Assembly (NCBI RefSeq): GCF_030317205.1
Contig: NZ_JASZYB010000001.1
Coordinates: 2,294,001-2,358,000 of the forward strand
Direction: 5' to 3'
Length of the DNA: 64,000 nucleotides
Source of the DNA: Variovorax sp. J2L1-78
GTDB lineage: Bacteria > Pseudomonadota > Gammaproteobacteria > Burkholderiales > Burkholderiaceae_C
Both the position numbers and the translations under genes were made by a program. This document shows, in pieces, positions 45,789-54,964 of this stretch. Numbering within the stretch: position 1 is the first letter of the stretch; the number at the start of each line of letters is the position of its first letter. The notes under the pieces were generated by a model. That model had not been told where the DNA came from. It saw nothing but the letters and a program-made list of their open reading frames with translations, and did no database searches.

Positions 45789-46952
45789 TCAACGGAGGGT
45801 TGCGAACGTCTTGCGGATGTCGGCAACCAGGGTGTCGGGTTGTTCCATGGCCGCGAAGTGCCCGCCCGCGGCGCCCTCGTTGAAATACACCAAGCCCGTA
45901 TATCGACGTTCGAGCCATCGTCGCGACTTGCGAACGTGCTCCTTGGGCAGCATGGTGAATCCAGAGGGAATCGTGATCGGGCCGGGCGGCTGCCCGCCCG
46001 CCGGCCCGCCAGCGCTGGCCAGTTCCCAATAGAGGCGTGCCGCAGAGGCACCGCTGTCGGTGAGCCAGTACATCATCACGTGGTCCAGAATCTCGTCGCG
46101 GCTGAACGTCGCCTCGGCATCGCCGGGCGTCCCGCCGGTGTCCTGAAACATCGCGTAGATCCAGGCGGCCAGGCCCATCGGTGAGTCGGCCAAGGCATAG
46201 CCGATCGTCTGAGGGCGCGTCGACTGCACCTTCGCATAGCCCGAGAGTCGATCCCAGAAGTGGCCGGCGTCCTTGAGCATCATTTTTTCTTCGGGCGTTG
46301 CTTCGGCCGCCTCGCCCGGCGTGGTCATGAACATTGCGAAGTTCAGGTGCATGCCCACCAACCCCGCTGGCCGCTTGCGGGCGATGGCGTCGCACACGCC
46401 TGCGCCCAGATCGCCTCCCTGCAACGCCCAACGATCGCCGTAGCCGAGACGACGAACGAGCGCGATCCACGCGTCCGCGATGCGCGGCAGCCCCCAGCCG
46501 GTGTCGACGGGCTTGCCCGAGAAACCAAATCCCGGCATCGACGGAGCAATGACATGGAAGGCCTGAGCAGGCTCGCTCGCCTGTGCGGTCGGATGCGTCA
46601 GTGACGAGACGACCTTTCTGAATTCCAGCACCGAGCCTGGCCAGCCGTGGCACATGACCAACGGAAGTGCGTCCGCATGCGGCGACCGTGCATGCAGGAA
46701 GTGAATGTCCAGTCCGTCGATGTGGGTGGTGAACTGCCCCGTGGCGTTCAGCCATGCCTCGGTTGCACGCCAGTCATAGCGCGTGCGCCAGTGTTCGCAC
46801 AGCGCTTCCATCGAGGAGAGACGAACGCCCTGCGATGTGTCGGACACCGTTTCCCTGTCGGGAAACCGCGTGCGAGCCAGCCGATCTTGCAGATCGAGCA
46901 ACTGCGCTTCGGGCACTGCAAGATGGAACGGCGAGACGAGGGTATCGCTCAT
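45789..46952 (-). CDS. epoxide hydrolase, microsomal type with N-terminal EHN domain
   Basis: The product has 387 residues. The N-terminal EHN segment (FHLAVPEAQLLDLQDRLARTRF) is followed by an alpha/beta-hydrolase core. The oxyanion motif HGWPG is at 102-106, the nucleophile is D181 in QGGDLGAG, and the catalytic His is about residue 365 in GGHFAAMEQP. It would open an epoxide with water. Its ATG overlaps the stop of the NmrA-like gene as ATGA. Codon use is less GC-biased than most of the window. Confidence 0.88.
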   Translation of the reverse strand: MSDTLVSPFHLAVPEAQLLDLQDRLARTRFPDRETVSDTSQGVRLSSMEALCEHWRTRYDWRATEAWLNATGQFTTHIDGLDIHFLHARSPHADALPLVMCHGWPGSVLEFRKVVSSLTHPTAQASEPAQAFHVIAPSMPGFGFSGKPVDTGWGLPRIADAWIALVRRLGYGDRWALQGGDLGAGVCDAIARKRPAGLVGMHLNFAMFMTTPGEAAEATPEEKMMLKDAGHFWDRLSGYAKVQSTRPQTIGYALADSPMGLAAWIYAMFQDTGGTPGDAEATFSRDEILDHVMMYWLTDSGASAARLYWELASAGGPAGGQPPGPITIPSGFTMLPKEHVRKSRRWLERRYTGLVYFNEGAAGGHFAAMEQPDTLVADIRKTFATLR

Positions 46953-47860
46953 GCCTGATCCTTTTTCTGTTCCAGAAGGGAGCGAATGGCCGTCCAGCGA
47001 ACCTCCCGGTAGCGGTCGTTGTCCAGGGGCTCGAGCTTTCCCTTGCCCGAGAACATGTTGTGCAGGTATTGCATGCCCTGGAACGGCGGAAAGACGCTCG
47101 ACTCGCTGGCCGGATCCGCGGCGCGCACGGTTCTGATCCGATCGGCCAGGTCATCGAGCGATCCCTGGCGCGCGACCTCGTACGGGGTGCCGAAGACCTC
47201 AGACGCCGCAGCCGCCAGGTCACGAGCGCTGACAGTGTTCCCCGCGACGCGCAGGAAGCGCGGTGAGGCGGGATCCAATGCGGCAGCCGCGGTGAAGTCG
47301 GCCACATCATCCATCGTCGTGAAATCGAGCAACTGGTCCGGCGAGCCCCAGTACATCACTTGGTGTCGTGCAAAGTCGTAGAGCGGGGGGCGCTTCCACA
47401 TCAGCATGTCCGCAAAAGCACCGTTCAGGATCGAGGTTGCGCGCACCGACGACGTGGCGATCTCTTGATGAAATACCCGCCGCAGGTCGAAATTCCGGTT
47501 CTCTCCGGGCGGTACATGGGTCAGATCGCAAGAGAAGTCGGATGGGATGAATCGAGGAACGCGCACGGCCTCGGCAGCTCGCAGCAGCTGGGTCTGAGCG
47601 CCGACGATGACCTCCCGCAGGCCCGACAGAACCGACACCACGCAGGAGGATCCAGCGACCGCTTCCGACAGACCCGCTGCATCGTCGAACGAGACCTGAC
47701 GCAGCTCAGCGCCCGACCTGCGCAACGCCTGCGTTGATTCAGCACCCGTCCCGACTCGCACCAACGTGCGCACCGACGCGCCGCGTCTCGCCAGCGCAGT
47801 TGCTATCCGCCCACCCAGGTCGCCTGTTGCACCTGCGAGGGTGATGATCTTGTTAGCCAT
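46949..47860 (-). CDS. NmrA-like NAD(P)-binding protein
   Basis: The product has 303 residues. The Rossmann motif GATGDLGG lies at residues 10-17 and the family-typical strand VPRFIPSDFSCD in the middle. NmrA-like members act as redox sensors or as atypical reductases. There is no classical SDR YxxxK. The ATG at 47860 (MANKIITLAG) has AAGAGAA upstream. It is the first gene of a two-gene unit with the epoxide hydrolase, divergent from LysR. Confidence 0.82.
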   Translation of the reverse strand: MANKIITLAGATGDLGGRIATALARRGASVRTLVRVGTGAESTQALRRSGAELRQVSFDDAAGLSEAVAGSSCVVSVLSGLREVIVGAQTQLLRAAEAVRVPRFIPSDFSCDLTHVPPGENRNFDLRRVFHQEIATSSVRATSILNGAFADMLMWKRPPLYDFARHQVMYWGSPDQLLDFTTMDDVADFTAAAALDPASPRFLRVAGNTVSARDLAAAASEVFGTPYEVARQGSLDDLADRIRTVRAADPASESSVFPPFQGMQYLHNMFSGKGKLEPLDNDRYREVRWTAIRSLLEQKKDQA

Positions 47861-47879
47861 GGTTCGTTCTCTTGAGGTG

Positions 47880-47891
47880 ACGATCGATCGT
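47880..47891. promoter_or_regulatory. perfect 12-base palindrome upstream of the NmrA-like gene
   Basis: ACGATCGATCGT is fully self-complementary and lies 20 bases before the NmrA-like start, inside the divergent regulatory gap. It may be a second binding site for the LysR protein. Confidence 0.35.
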
Positions 47892-47934
47892 AGGGAGTGC
47901 GACGGCCCGGGCATAGCCGCAAAGCGTGGACGGC

Positions 47935-47954
47935 TCGTTCCGAATGTGGAACGA
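47935..47954. promoter_or_regulatory. candidate LysR autoregulatory operator
   Basis: TCGTTCC at 47935-47941 and GGAACGA at 47948-47954 are perfect inverted arms around a six-base spacer. The site ends seven bases before the LysR start codon, where bound regulator would block its own gene. Confidence 0.5.
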
Positions 47955-47961
47955 TCGAGAC

Positions 47962-48867
47962 ATGGAACTCGCCGATCTACGCATCTTTCTGCGCGTGCTC
48001 GACAGCGGATCGTTGTCGGCTGCGGCCCGCACCATCGGACTGCCGAAGTCGTCTGTCAGCCGGGCGCTCAACCGACTCGAGTCGGACGTGGGAACAGCGC
48101 TTGTGGATCGCTCCGGACGCCGCGTCAAGATGACCGATGCAGGGCTGGCCCTGCAGCCTCATGCCGCTTTGCTGCTTGCCGCCGCCGAAGAGGCGCAGGC
48201 TTGCGTCGACAGCACCTCCGGCTTGCTGCGCGGCAGCCTCAAGGTGAACATGCCATTCGCGCTCGCGGCGGTCCTGCTCGCCCCCATGTTGGCGGACTTT
48301 CTGAAACGCTACCCCCATCTGGATCTCGTGCTGGAGATCGACAACCGCAGGATCGATCTGGCCGCAGAGGAGGTGGACGTCGCGCTGCGCATCGGCCCAC
48401 TGCCCCGGTCCGAACTCGTTGCGCGGCATCTCGCAAACATGGCGCTTTGGACATGCGCCAGTCCGGGCTATCTCGCTGTGCGAGGAACTCCGAACGAGCC
48501 TTCCGAGCTGATGGACCATCGACTCCTGTCGCGAATCAATCAGCCGGCGCGCTGGCGATACGCTTCACCCACAGGCGACGCGATCGAGATCAACGTGACG
48601 CCTCGAACGGTCATACCGGACGTCGCGGCGCTGTTGCCCGTCCTCGTCAACGGATGCGGCATCGGTCGGCTGCCGGACTTTCTCGCAGCGCCCGCGGTCA
48701 CGGACGGATCACTGGTGCGCCTGTTCGCAGATTACGGAACCGACCGCGTTGACTTGCATGCCCTGTACACAAATCGAAAAACGCTGCCAGCGAAGGCACG
48801 AATTTTCATCGACGCGGTCGCGGGCTATCTCTCAGAGTTGAGAGAGCATCTGAGCCTCGATCCCTGA
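47962..48867 (+). CDS. LysR-family transcriptional regulator
   Basis: The product has 301 residues. The HTH region reads LADLRIFLRVLDSGSLSAAAR with LPKSSVSRALNRLE; the effector domain is of the group that controls adjacent oxidoreductases. The ATG at 47962 was chosen because MELADLRIF is the normal LysR N-terminus; a frame 12 codons longer overlaps the operator. It is divergent from the NmrA-like/epoxide hydrolase pair, its likely target. Confidence 0.9.
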   Translation: MELADLRIFLRVLDSGSLSAAARTIGLPKSSVSRALNRLESDVGTALVDRSGRRVKMTDAGLALQPHAALLLAAAEEAQACVDSTSGLLRGSLKVNMPFALAAVLLAPMLADFLKRYPHLDLVLEIDNRRIDLAAEEVDVALRIGPLPRSELVARHLANMALWTCASPGYLAVRGTPNEPSELMDHRLLSRINQPARWRYASPTGDAIEINVTPRTVIPDVAALLPVLVNGCGIGRLPDFLAAPAVTDGSLVRLFADYGTDRVDLHALYTNRKTLPAKARIFIDAVAGYLSELREHLSLDP

Positions 48868-49155
48868 TCGAGCGACGAGGTAGCTGTACCCAATTCACCG
48901 GTGTGTCCGCACCGCGACGAGGCCAACGGGACGCTGATTGCCCGACGTCTGACGGCCTCTGGCTGCCCGCCCAAGACTGGTATCTGGGCGCTCTGCGGAA
49001 CGAACGTCCGGTTTTGGGGAACGACCAATTTTTCTCTCCCCGCGCGGGCGCAGCATCTGAGCACTTCCACACGTCGGCCAACCCCGTCGCCGCTGGCACA
49101 CCGCAAACGCGGCGACACTCGGAGCGACCTGCCCATCTCGCCCAGGAGCCGCTTC
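48868..49155. other. gene-free stretch upstream of the alpha/beta hydrolase
   Basis: I see no supported gene here on either strand; the open frames have no recognisable domain. The only clear signal is AGGAG at 49144-49148, the ribosome site of the next gene. Confidence 0.5.
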
Positions 49156-49989
49156 TTGTCATCCAAAGTCTTCCGCATCGCCCTCGCCGCCTCGGCCGCT
49201 GCCGTCGGCGGCATCGCGACGTACTGGACGCTCCTCGCCACCCGGCAGGGCCACATCCTCTTCAACGCCCGCAAGCTACCGGTGGTCCCGCTGTCCGACG
49301 ACTTCTCGACCTATTCGCACCCGGTGCCCGGCGGCATGGTACGTGGCTATGTCTACCATCCGCACGGCGAAGACGCGCTGCAGGACCTGTTCATCTACTT
49401 CGCGGGCCGCGGCGAAGACGTGCGCGCCACCGCCAAGGCGCTGACCTGGCTGCCGGCGGGCTTCGGCTTCGCGGCGATCAACTACCGCGGCGTCGCCGAC
49501 TCGGAGGGGCACCCGTCGGAGATCGCCTCGGTCGAGGACGCGAACCAGCTCGCCAGGCACCTGCGCCGCGCCTTTCCGCAGGCGCGGCTGCACGTCGTCG
49601 GCCGCAGCCTCGGCACGGGCGTGGCGATCCAGTTGGTGGCGCGGCAGGACTTCGCCAGCCTTCAGCTGATCACTCCCTACGACTCGATGCTGGAAGTGGC
49701 CAAGCGGCGCTTTCCGCTGGTGCCGCTGTCGCTGCTGCTGCGCCACCGCTTCGACTCGCTCACGCACAGCCGCGAGGTGGCGGCCAAGACCCAGGTGCTG
49801 CTGGCCGAGCACGACGACGTCGTGCTGCCGGTGCGTTCGCAGAAGCTCATCGACGCCTGGCCCACACCGGTCCACGTGCAGACGGTGGCGGGCTCGAACC
49901 ACCACGACATCATGCGGCTCGAAGCGACCTGGTTGTACCTGGTCGACTTCGCGCTGACGGCCGTCCTGCCCGAGCCCAAAGCGGCCTGA
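49156..49989 (+). CDS. membrane-anchored alpha/beta hydrolase
   Basis: The product has 277 residues. An N-terminal hydrophobic anchor (FRIALAASAAAVGGIATYWTLL) is followed by a serine-hydrolase fold. The nucleophile elbow reads VGRSLGTGVA, with an Asp/His pair near AEHDDVV and SNHHDI. The start is a TTG at 49156, chosen because AGGAG lies seven bases upstream; the frame is open further 5' but that part shows no protein-like conservation. Similar proteins are annotated as BAAT/YqiA-type hydrolases. The substrate is unknown. Confidence 0.78.
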   Translation: MSSKVFRIALAASAAAVGGIATYWTLLATRQGHILFNARKLPVVPLSDDFSTYSHPVPGGMVRGYVYHPHGEDALQDLFIYFAGRGEDVRATAKALTWLPAGFGFAAINYRGVADSEGHPSEIASVEDANQLARHLRRAFPQARLHVVGRSLGTGVAIQLVARQDFASLQLITPYDSMLEVAKRRFPLVPLSLLLRHRFDSLTHSREVAAKTQVLLAEHDDVVLPVRSQKLIDAWPTPVHVQTVAGSNHHDIMRLEATWLYLVDFALTAVLPEPKAA

Positions 49990-50154
49990 GCCACGGGACA
50001 TCGCGCAGCGCGCAGAAGCGCCAAAGCCCGGGCATATGTCGCAGAAGCGGGCTCGCTCAGCCCGCATGACGGCGCAAACTGAGTACAAAACACTTAATCT
50101 TCCGCCTTGGCGCTCGGTGTCACCCGAAGGCGCCAAGTACCAGGGAGAGAAAAC

Positions 50155-50775
50155 ATGCGAAGCCATCAGGCGTGCGAGTTCGCACGCAGGGGCATACGCG
50201 TCGCCGCGGCAGTCTTGCTCGCCGGTGGCGCGCTGTCGGCCATCGCGCAACCGGCGCCGCTGCGCGGCCTGACGCTGCAGGACCAGGCCGCACGCCGCAT
50301 TGACGCAGCGGCCTACCGGGGCCGCACGCTGCTGCTGAACTTCGTGTTCACCGGCTGCTCGACCACCTGCCCGACCCAGACCCTCGAACTCGCCGCGCTG
50401 CGCCGCAGCCTGCCGCTGGACCTGCGCGCGCAACTCGACTTCCTCTCGGTCTCCGTCGATCCGCTGGCCGACACGCCGGCCACGCTCGCGGCCTTCGCGC
50501 GCCGCATGGACGCCGACCAGCCCGGCTGGCGCTTCGCCACCGGGGCGCCGTCGCAGATCGACACGCTGGTGCAGCGCCTCGCCGCCACCGACCCGCGCCA
50601 AGCACGCCCCGGCCCGGCCGACCACAGCACGGCGCTCTACCTCTTCGACGCCACCGGCGTGCTGCGGCAGCGCTATGCCGGCGTGCCGGTCGACCGGCCG
50701 CGCCTCGCGCGCGAACTCGCCGAGGTCGCGGCCGCGCACGACCGTCTTGCAAGAACAACGACAGCAGGGAAGTAG
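50155..50775 (+). CDS. Sco1/SenC-family copper-binding thioredoxin-fold protein
   Basis: The product has 206 residues. A leader (VAAAVLLAGGALSAIAQ) exports it to the periplasm. The Sco copper site is complete: C68 and C72 in GCSTTCPTQT and H157 in ADHSTALYLFD. Sco proteins deliver Cu to cuproenzymes or reduce their thiols. The stop lies four bases before the start of the copper-radical-oxidase fusion, so the two are almost certainly co-translated. This Sco may therefore serve that enzyme and not cytochrome oxidase. AGGGAGAG precedes the ATG. Confidence 0.88.
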   Translation: MRSHQACEFARRGIRVAAAVLLAGGALSAIAQPAPLRGLTLQDQAARRIDAAAYRGRTLLLNFVFTGCSTTCPTQTLELAALRRSLPLDLRAQLDFLSVSVDPLADTPATLAAFARRMDADQPGWRFATGAPSQIDTLVQRLAATDPRQARPGPADHSTALYLFDATGVLRQRYAGVPVDRPRLARELAEVAAAHDRLARTTTAGK

Positions 50776-50779
50776 AACC

Positions 50780-53700
50780 ATGAACGATTCAACCTGGACA
50801 GGCGCGCTGCGCCTTCTGGCCGCCACGACGGCGGCCGTTTGCCTCGCGGCCTGCGGGGGCGGTGGTGGTGGTGGCGGCGGCACATCGGGCGGCGCCGGTG
50901 GCGACGGCAGCGGCACCGTGCAGCCCGGCCCCGACGGCGGCAGCCCCGGCACCGGACCCGGCGTGCCCACCGAGCCGACAGTGCCCGCCGTCCCGCCACC
51001 ACCACCGCTGGCCTTTCCGGTGCAGGCCGAGCCTGATCCGCTCCTCGACGGTCTGGCCAACATCCCGGCCGACGCGCCCACCCGGGGCATGTGGTCGCCC
51101 ACGCAGCCCTGGCCGTCGAACGCGCTGCATGCCGCGCTGCTGCCGACCGGCAAGGTGCTCACCTACGGCAGCCCGCCGGGCAATCCCGCCGGGCAGGACG
51201 GCCGGCTCTATGACCTGTGGTCGCCGGCGCTCGGCTTCGGCGAGGGCAGCCACCGCACCGCGACCGAGTTCGGCCCGGTCAACAGCTTCTGCAGCGCGGC
51301 GGCCTACCTGGGCGACGGCCGGCTGCTGATCAGCGGCGGCAACACGCCACTGGCCAGCGGGCTCTTCACGCCGGTCGACGGGCGCGTCGCGCTCGACACC
51401 GCGACGCTGGCCGACCAGCGCTGGTACGCCACGATGCTGACCCTGACCGACGGGCGCGCCGTGATGCTGGGCGGCATGGACCCGTACCAGGAAGGCATGG
51501 TGAGCGCACCCGATGCCGCCATCGCCGCCGGCACCGTCTCGATGACGCCCGAGATCTACACCGCCGGCAGCGGCTGGCGCACGCTCTTCGGCGCCCGCAG
51601 CCGCGACGCCTTCGGCCCCGACTACCTGCGCGCCTCGTACCCGCGCGCCTGGGTGGCACCGGACGGCCAGGTCGTCGGCATCTCCGCCGAGACGATGTGG
51701 AAACTCGACCCCGCCGGCAACGACACCCAGGGCGCAGTCACGGTGCTGGGCAGGTTCAAGACGCCGCCGAGCGCCACCGCGCCGGTGAACGTGGGGGCGA
51801 CCAACAGCGCCGTGATGTTCGCGCCCGGCAAGGTGCTGCAGATGGGCGGCAACGGCACCAACAACGGCGACGGCCTGCCGGCCAGTGCCATGGCGACGGT
51901 GGTCGACTTCAACGGCGCCACGCCGGTGATCACCGAAACCGCGCCGATGCGCTTCGCGCGCCGCTACGGCAACGCCACGGTGCTGCCCGATGGCAAGGTG
52001 GTGGTGACCGGCGGCACGCGTCGCGGCAACAACGGCGGGGCCGATGCGGTGTACGAGGCCGAGGTGTGGGACCCGTCCACCGGCCGCTGGACCACTGGCG
52101 CACGCGCCGCGAACATCCGCGTCTACCACTCGGCCGCGCTGCTGCTGCCCAATGGCACGGTGCTGTCGTCCGGCGGCGGCGCGCCGGGCCCGGTCAACAA
52201 CCAGAACGTCGAGATCTACTACCCGCCGAACCTGTTCCAGGCGGTCGATGGTGCAGCCCGACTCGCACCGCGGCCGGTGCTCACCGGCATCAGCGCGCTC
52301 GGCTTCACACCCGGCGCGCAGTTCCAGCTCGACCTGGCCGACGCGTCGCACGTCACGCGGCTCGCCCTGGTGACCAACGGCACGGTGACCCATTCCTTCA
52401 ACAGCACGCAGCGCTTCCAGGAACTGTCCTTCACCAAGGACGGCAACCGCCTCACGGCCCGGCTGCCGGCCAACGCGCACCTCACGCCGCCAGGCTACTA
52501 CCAGCTCTTCGCCCTGGATGCGAGCGGCGTACCCTCGCGCGCCGTCATCGTCGGCATCGGCCAGGGCATCGCGGCGCCACCCATCGCGCTGCCGACCGCC
52601 GCCACCGCGTGTGCCGAGGAAGGCGGCCTCTGCCGCGTGCCGAACGGCCGGCGCGGCGTCGTCTACTACGGCGTCGACGGCAAATTTGCCATTCGCTCCG
52701 ACCAGACCGGCGACGTGGCCTGCACCGCCGCCAACTTCGGCAGCGACCCGGCGCCGGGCGCGGCCAAGCGCTGCTACCTGCTCTTGGTCAACCCGGCGAG
52801 CGCCGTGCCCGCCATCGACGCGGCACCGCTGCGCATCGGCGCCACCGCCCGCTACGCACCCGTCGTTGGCCTCACCGGCGCCAGTTACCGCTGGGACTTC
52901 GGCGACGGCAGCGCACCCACGGCCTACGCCAGCAGCAGTGCCGCGAGCCACACCTACACCGCACCGGGCGTCTACACCGTGACGCTCACCGTGCGCGACG
53001 CGAACGGCCAGGTCGGCACGCGCACCTTCGTGCAGGCCGTGACCGCGGCGCCGACCGCCACCGCGCCGAGCGCCTCGTCACCCCTGCTGCTGGAAGCGCA
53101 CAGCGCCGCCGCCTCGCGGCTGTGGGTGGTCAACCCCGACAACGATTCGGTCACGGTCTTCGACACCGTCGCGAACAGCCGTGTGCAGGAGATCCCGGTC
53201 GGCGTCGCGCCGCGCACGCTGGCCCGCGGGGCCGACGGTAATGTGTGGGTGGTCAACCGCGACAGCGCCAGCATTTCGGTGATCGATCCCGCCAGCCTGA
53301 CGGTGGTGCGCACCCTCGCCCTGCCGCGCGCCTCGCAGCCGTGGGGCCTGGTCGGCGCCTCGGATGGCCGCATGTACGTGAGCCTGGAAGCTGCCGGCCG
53401 GCTGCTGAAGCTCGACGGCAACGGCGCCACACTCGGCACGCTCGATGTCGGCGCCAACCCGCGCCACCTGGCGGTGCGCGGCGACGCGTCGCGCGTGCTG
53501 GTGTCGCGCTTCATCACGCCACCGCTGGCCGGCGAAGCGACGGCCGTGGTCGACACAAGCACTGGCGGCGGCGAGGTGCTGGCCGTGAACACGGCGACGA
53601 TGGCCCTCGCCGGGACCGTGCGGCTGCGCCACAGCGACCGCAACGACAACGAAGTGCAGGGCAGCGGCATCCCCAACTACCTCGGCCCGGCCGTGATCGC

Positions 53701-54922
53701 GCCCGATGGCGGCAGCGCCTGGGTGCCGTCCAAGCAGGACAACATCCGCCGCGGCCTCCTGCGCAACGGCCAGAACCTGGACTTCCAGAACACGGTACGC
53801 GCCATCAGTTCGCGCGTCGATCTCGCGACGCTGGCCGAAGACGCCCCCGCACGCATCGACCACGACAACGCCAGCCTGGCGAGCGCGGCGGCCTACGACC
53901 CGAGCGGCGCCTACCTCTTCGTCGCGCTCGAAACGGCGCGCCAGGTCGAGGTGATCGACGCCATCGGCGGACGGCGGCTGTTCCGCATCGAGGTCGGCCT
54001 GGCGCCGCAGGGCGTGACGGTATCGGCCGACGGCAGCAAGCTCTACGTCCACAACTTCATGGCGCGCACCGTGAGCGTGGTCGACATCAGTCCGCTCACG
54101 CGGCTGGGCGAACTGCGAAGCGGTCTGGTCGCGACGCTCGGCAGCGTTGCCACCGAGAAGCTCGCCGCCAACGTGCTCAAGGGCAAGCAGCTCTTCTACG
54201 ACGCCCGCGACCCGCGACTGGCACGCGATGCCTACATGAGCTGCGCCACCTGCCACAACGATGGCGGGCAGGACGGCCGCGTCTGGGACATGACCGGCTT
54301 CGGCGAGGGCCTGCGCAACACCATCGCGCTGAAGGGCCGCGGCGGCATGGGCCAGGGCTTCCTGCACTGGAGCGCCAACTTCGACGAGGTGCAGGACTTC
54401 GAAGGGCAGATCCGCAACCTCGCCGGCGGCACCGGCCTGATGAGCGACGCGCTGTTCAACGCCGGCACGCGCAGCCAGCCACTGGGCGACGCCAAGGCCG
54501 GCCTCAGCGCCGACCTCGACGCGATGGCCGCCTACCTCGCCTCGCTCAACACCTTTGCGCCCAGCCCGCTGCGCAACGCGGACGGCAGCCTGACGGCGGC
54601 CGCGCTCGCCGGCAAGGGCGTGTTCCAGGCGCAGAACTGCGCCAGCTGCCACAGCGGCCTGCCCTTCACGGCCAGCGCCGATGCGACGCAGTTGAAAAAC
54701 GTCGGCACCCTCAAGCCATCGAGCGGCAAGCGCCTGGGTGGCGCCCTGCCGGGCATCGACGTGCCGACCCTGCGCGACGTGTGGGCCACCGGCCCCTTCC
54801 TGCACGACGGCTCGGCGCCTACGCTGGCCGATGCGGTGAAGGCACACAACGGCACGACGGTGGATGCGGGCAACCTGGCGAATCTGACGGAGTACCTGCG
54901 GCAGATCGGCGCAGAGGAATAG
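50780..54922 (+). CDS. lipoprotein fusion: copper radical oxidase + PKD + YVTN propeller + di-haem cytochrome c
   Basis: The product has 1380 residues. A lipobox (LAAC) is followed by a Gly-rich and Pro-rich linker. Residues about 90-615 resemble galactose oxidase/GlxA: C171 (NSFCSAAA) and Y216 (RWYATM) match the crosslinked Cys-Tyr, Y449-H450 (RVYHSAALLLP) and H538 (VTHSFNSTQRF) match the other copper ligands. A PKD domain lies near 685-755 (WDFGDGSAP) and a YVTN-type propeller near 778-1107. Two c-haem sites follow: CATCH (C1155, C1158, H1159) and CASCH (C1287, C1290, H1291) in a MauG/peroxidase-like domain with FLHDGSAPTL. The stacking Trp290 of galactose oxidase has no obvious match. The Sco gene is four bases upstream. 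The substrate is unknown. Confidence 0.88.
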   Translation: MNDSTWTGALRLLAATTAAVCLAACGGGGGGGGGTSGGAGGDGSGTVQPGPDGGSPGTGPGVPTEPTVPAVPPPPPLAFPVQAEPDPLLDGLANIPADAPTRGMWSPTQPWPSNALHAALLPTGKVLTYGSPPGNPAGQDGRLYDLWSPALGFGEGSHRTATEFGPVNSFCSAAAYLGDGRLLISGGNTPLASGLFTPVDGRVALDTATLADQRWYATMLTLTDGRAVMLGGMDPYQEGMVSAPDAAIAAGTVSMTPEIYTAGSGWRTLFGARSRDAFGPDYLRASYPRAWVAPDGQVVGISAETMWKLDPAGNDTQGAVTVLGRFKTPPSATAPVNVGATNSAVMFAPGKVLQMGGNGTNNGDGLPASAMATVVDFNGATPVITETAPMRFARRYGNATVLPDGKVVVTGGTRRGNNGGADAVYEAEVWDPSTGRWTTGARAANIRVYHSAALLLPNGTVLSSGGGAPGPVNNQNVEIYYPPNLFQAVDGAARLAPRPVLTGISALGFTPGAQFQLDLADASHVTRLALVTNGTVTHSFNSTQRFQELSFTKDGNRLTARLPANAHLTPPGYYQLFALDASGVPSRAVIVGIGQGIAAPPIALPTAATACAEEGGLCRVPNGRRGVVYYGVDGKFAIRSDQTGDVACTAANFGSDPAPGAAKRCYLLLVNPASAVPAIDAAPLRIGATARYAPVVGLTGASYRWDFGDGSAPTAYASSSAASHTYTAPGVYTVTLTVRDANGQVGTRTFVQAVTAAPTATAPSASSPLLLEAHSAAASRLWVVNPDNDSVTVFDTVANSRVQEIPVGVAPRTLARGADGNVWVVNRDSASISVIDPASLTVVRTLALPRASQPWGLVGASDGRMYVSLEAAGRLLKLDGNGATLGTLDVGANPRHLAVRGDASRVLVSRFITPPLAGEATAVVDTSTGGGEVLAVNTATMALAGTVRLRHSDRNDNEVQGSGIPNYLGPAVIAPDGGSAWVPSKQDNIRRGLLRNGQNLDFQNTVRAISSRVDLATLAEDAPARIDHDNASLASAAAYDPSGAYLFVALETARQVEVIDAIGGRRLFRIEVGLAPQGVTVSADGSKLYVHNFMARTVSVVDISPLTRLGELRSGLVATLGSVATEKLAANVLKGKQLFYDARDPRLARDAYMSCATCHNDGGQDGRVWDMTGFGEGLRNTIALKGRGGMGQGFLHWSANFDEVQDFEGQIRNLAGGTGLMSDALFNAGTRSQPLGDAKAGLSADLDAMAAYLASLNTFAPSPLRNADGSLTAAALAGKGVFQAQNCASCHSGLPFTASADATQLKNVGTLKPSSGKRLGGALPGIDVPTLRDVWATGPFLHDGSAPTLADAVKAHNGTTVDAGNLANLTEYLRQIGAEE

Positions 54923-54964
54923 ACGGCCGGGACTTCTCGCCGCGCGACGGGAAGCAGTACAGTC

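Noticed and set aside
48901..49155. 5' extension of the alpha/beta hydrolase frame
   Set aside because: The extra residues are low-complexity and a strong AGGAG sits directly before the TTG at 49156, so the shorter start is preferred.
50862..50884. Gly-codon repeat as a possible tandem repeat element
   Set aside because: It is the Gly-rich linker after the lipobox of the oxidase fusion, a common feature of surface lipoproteins.
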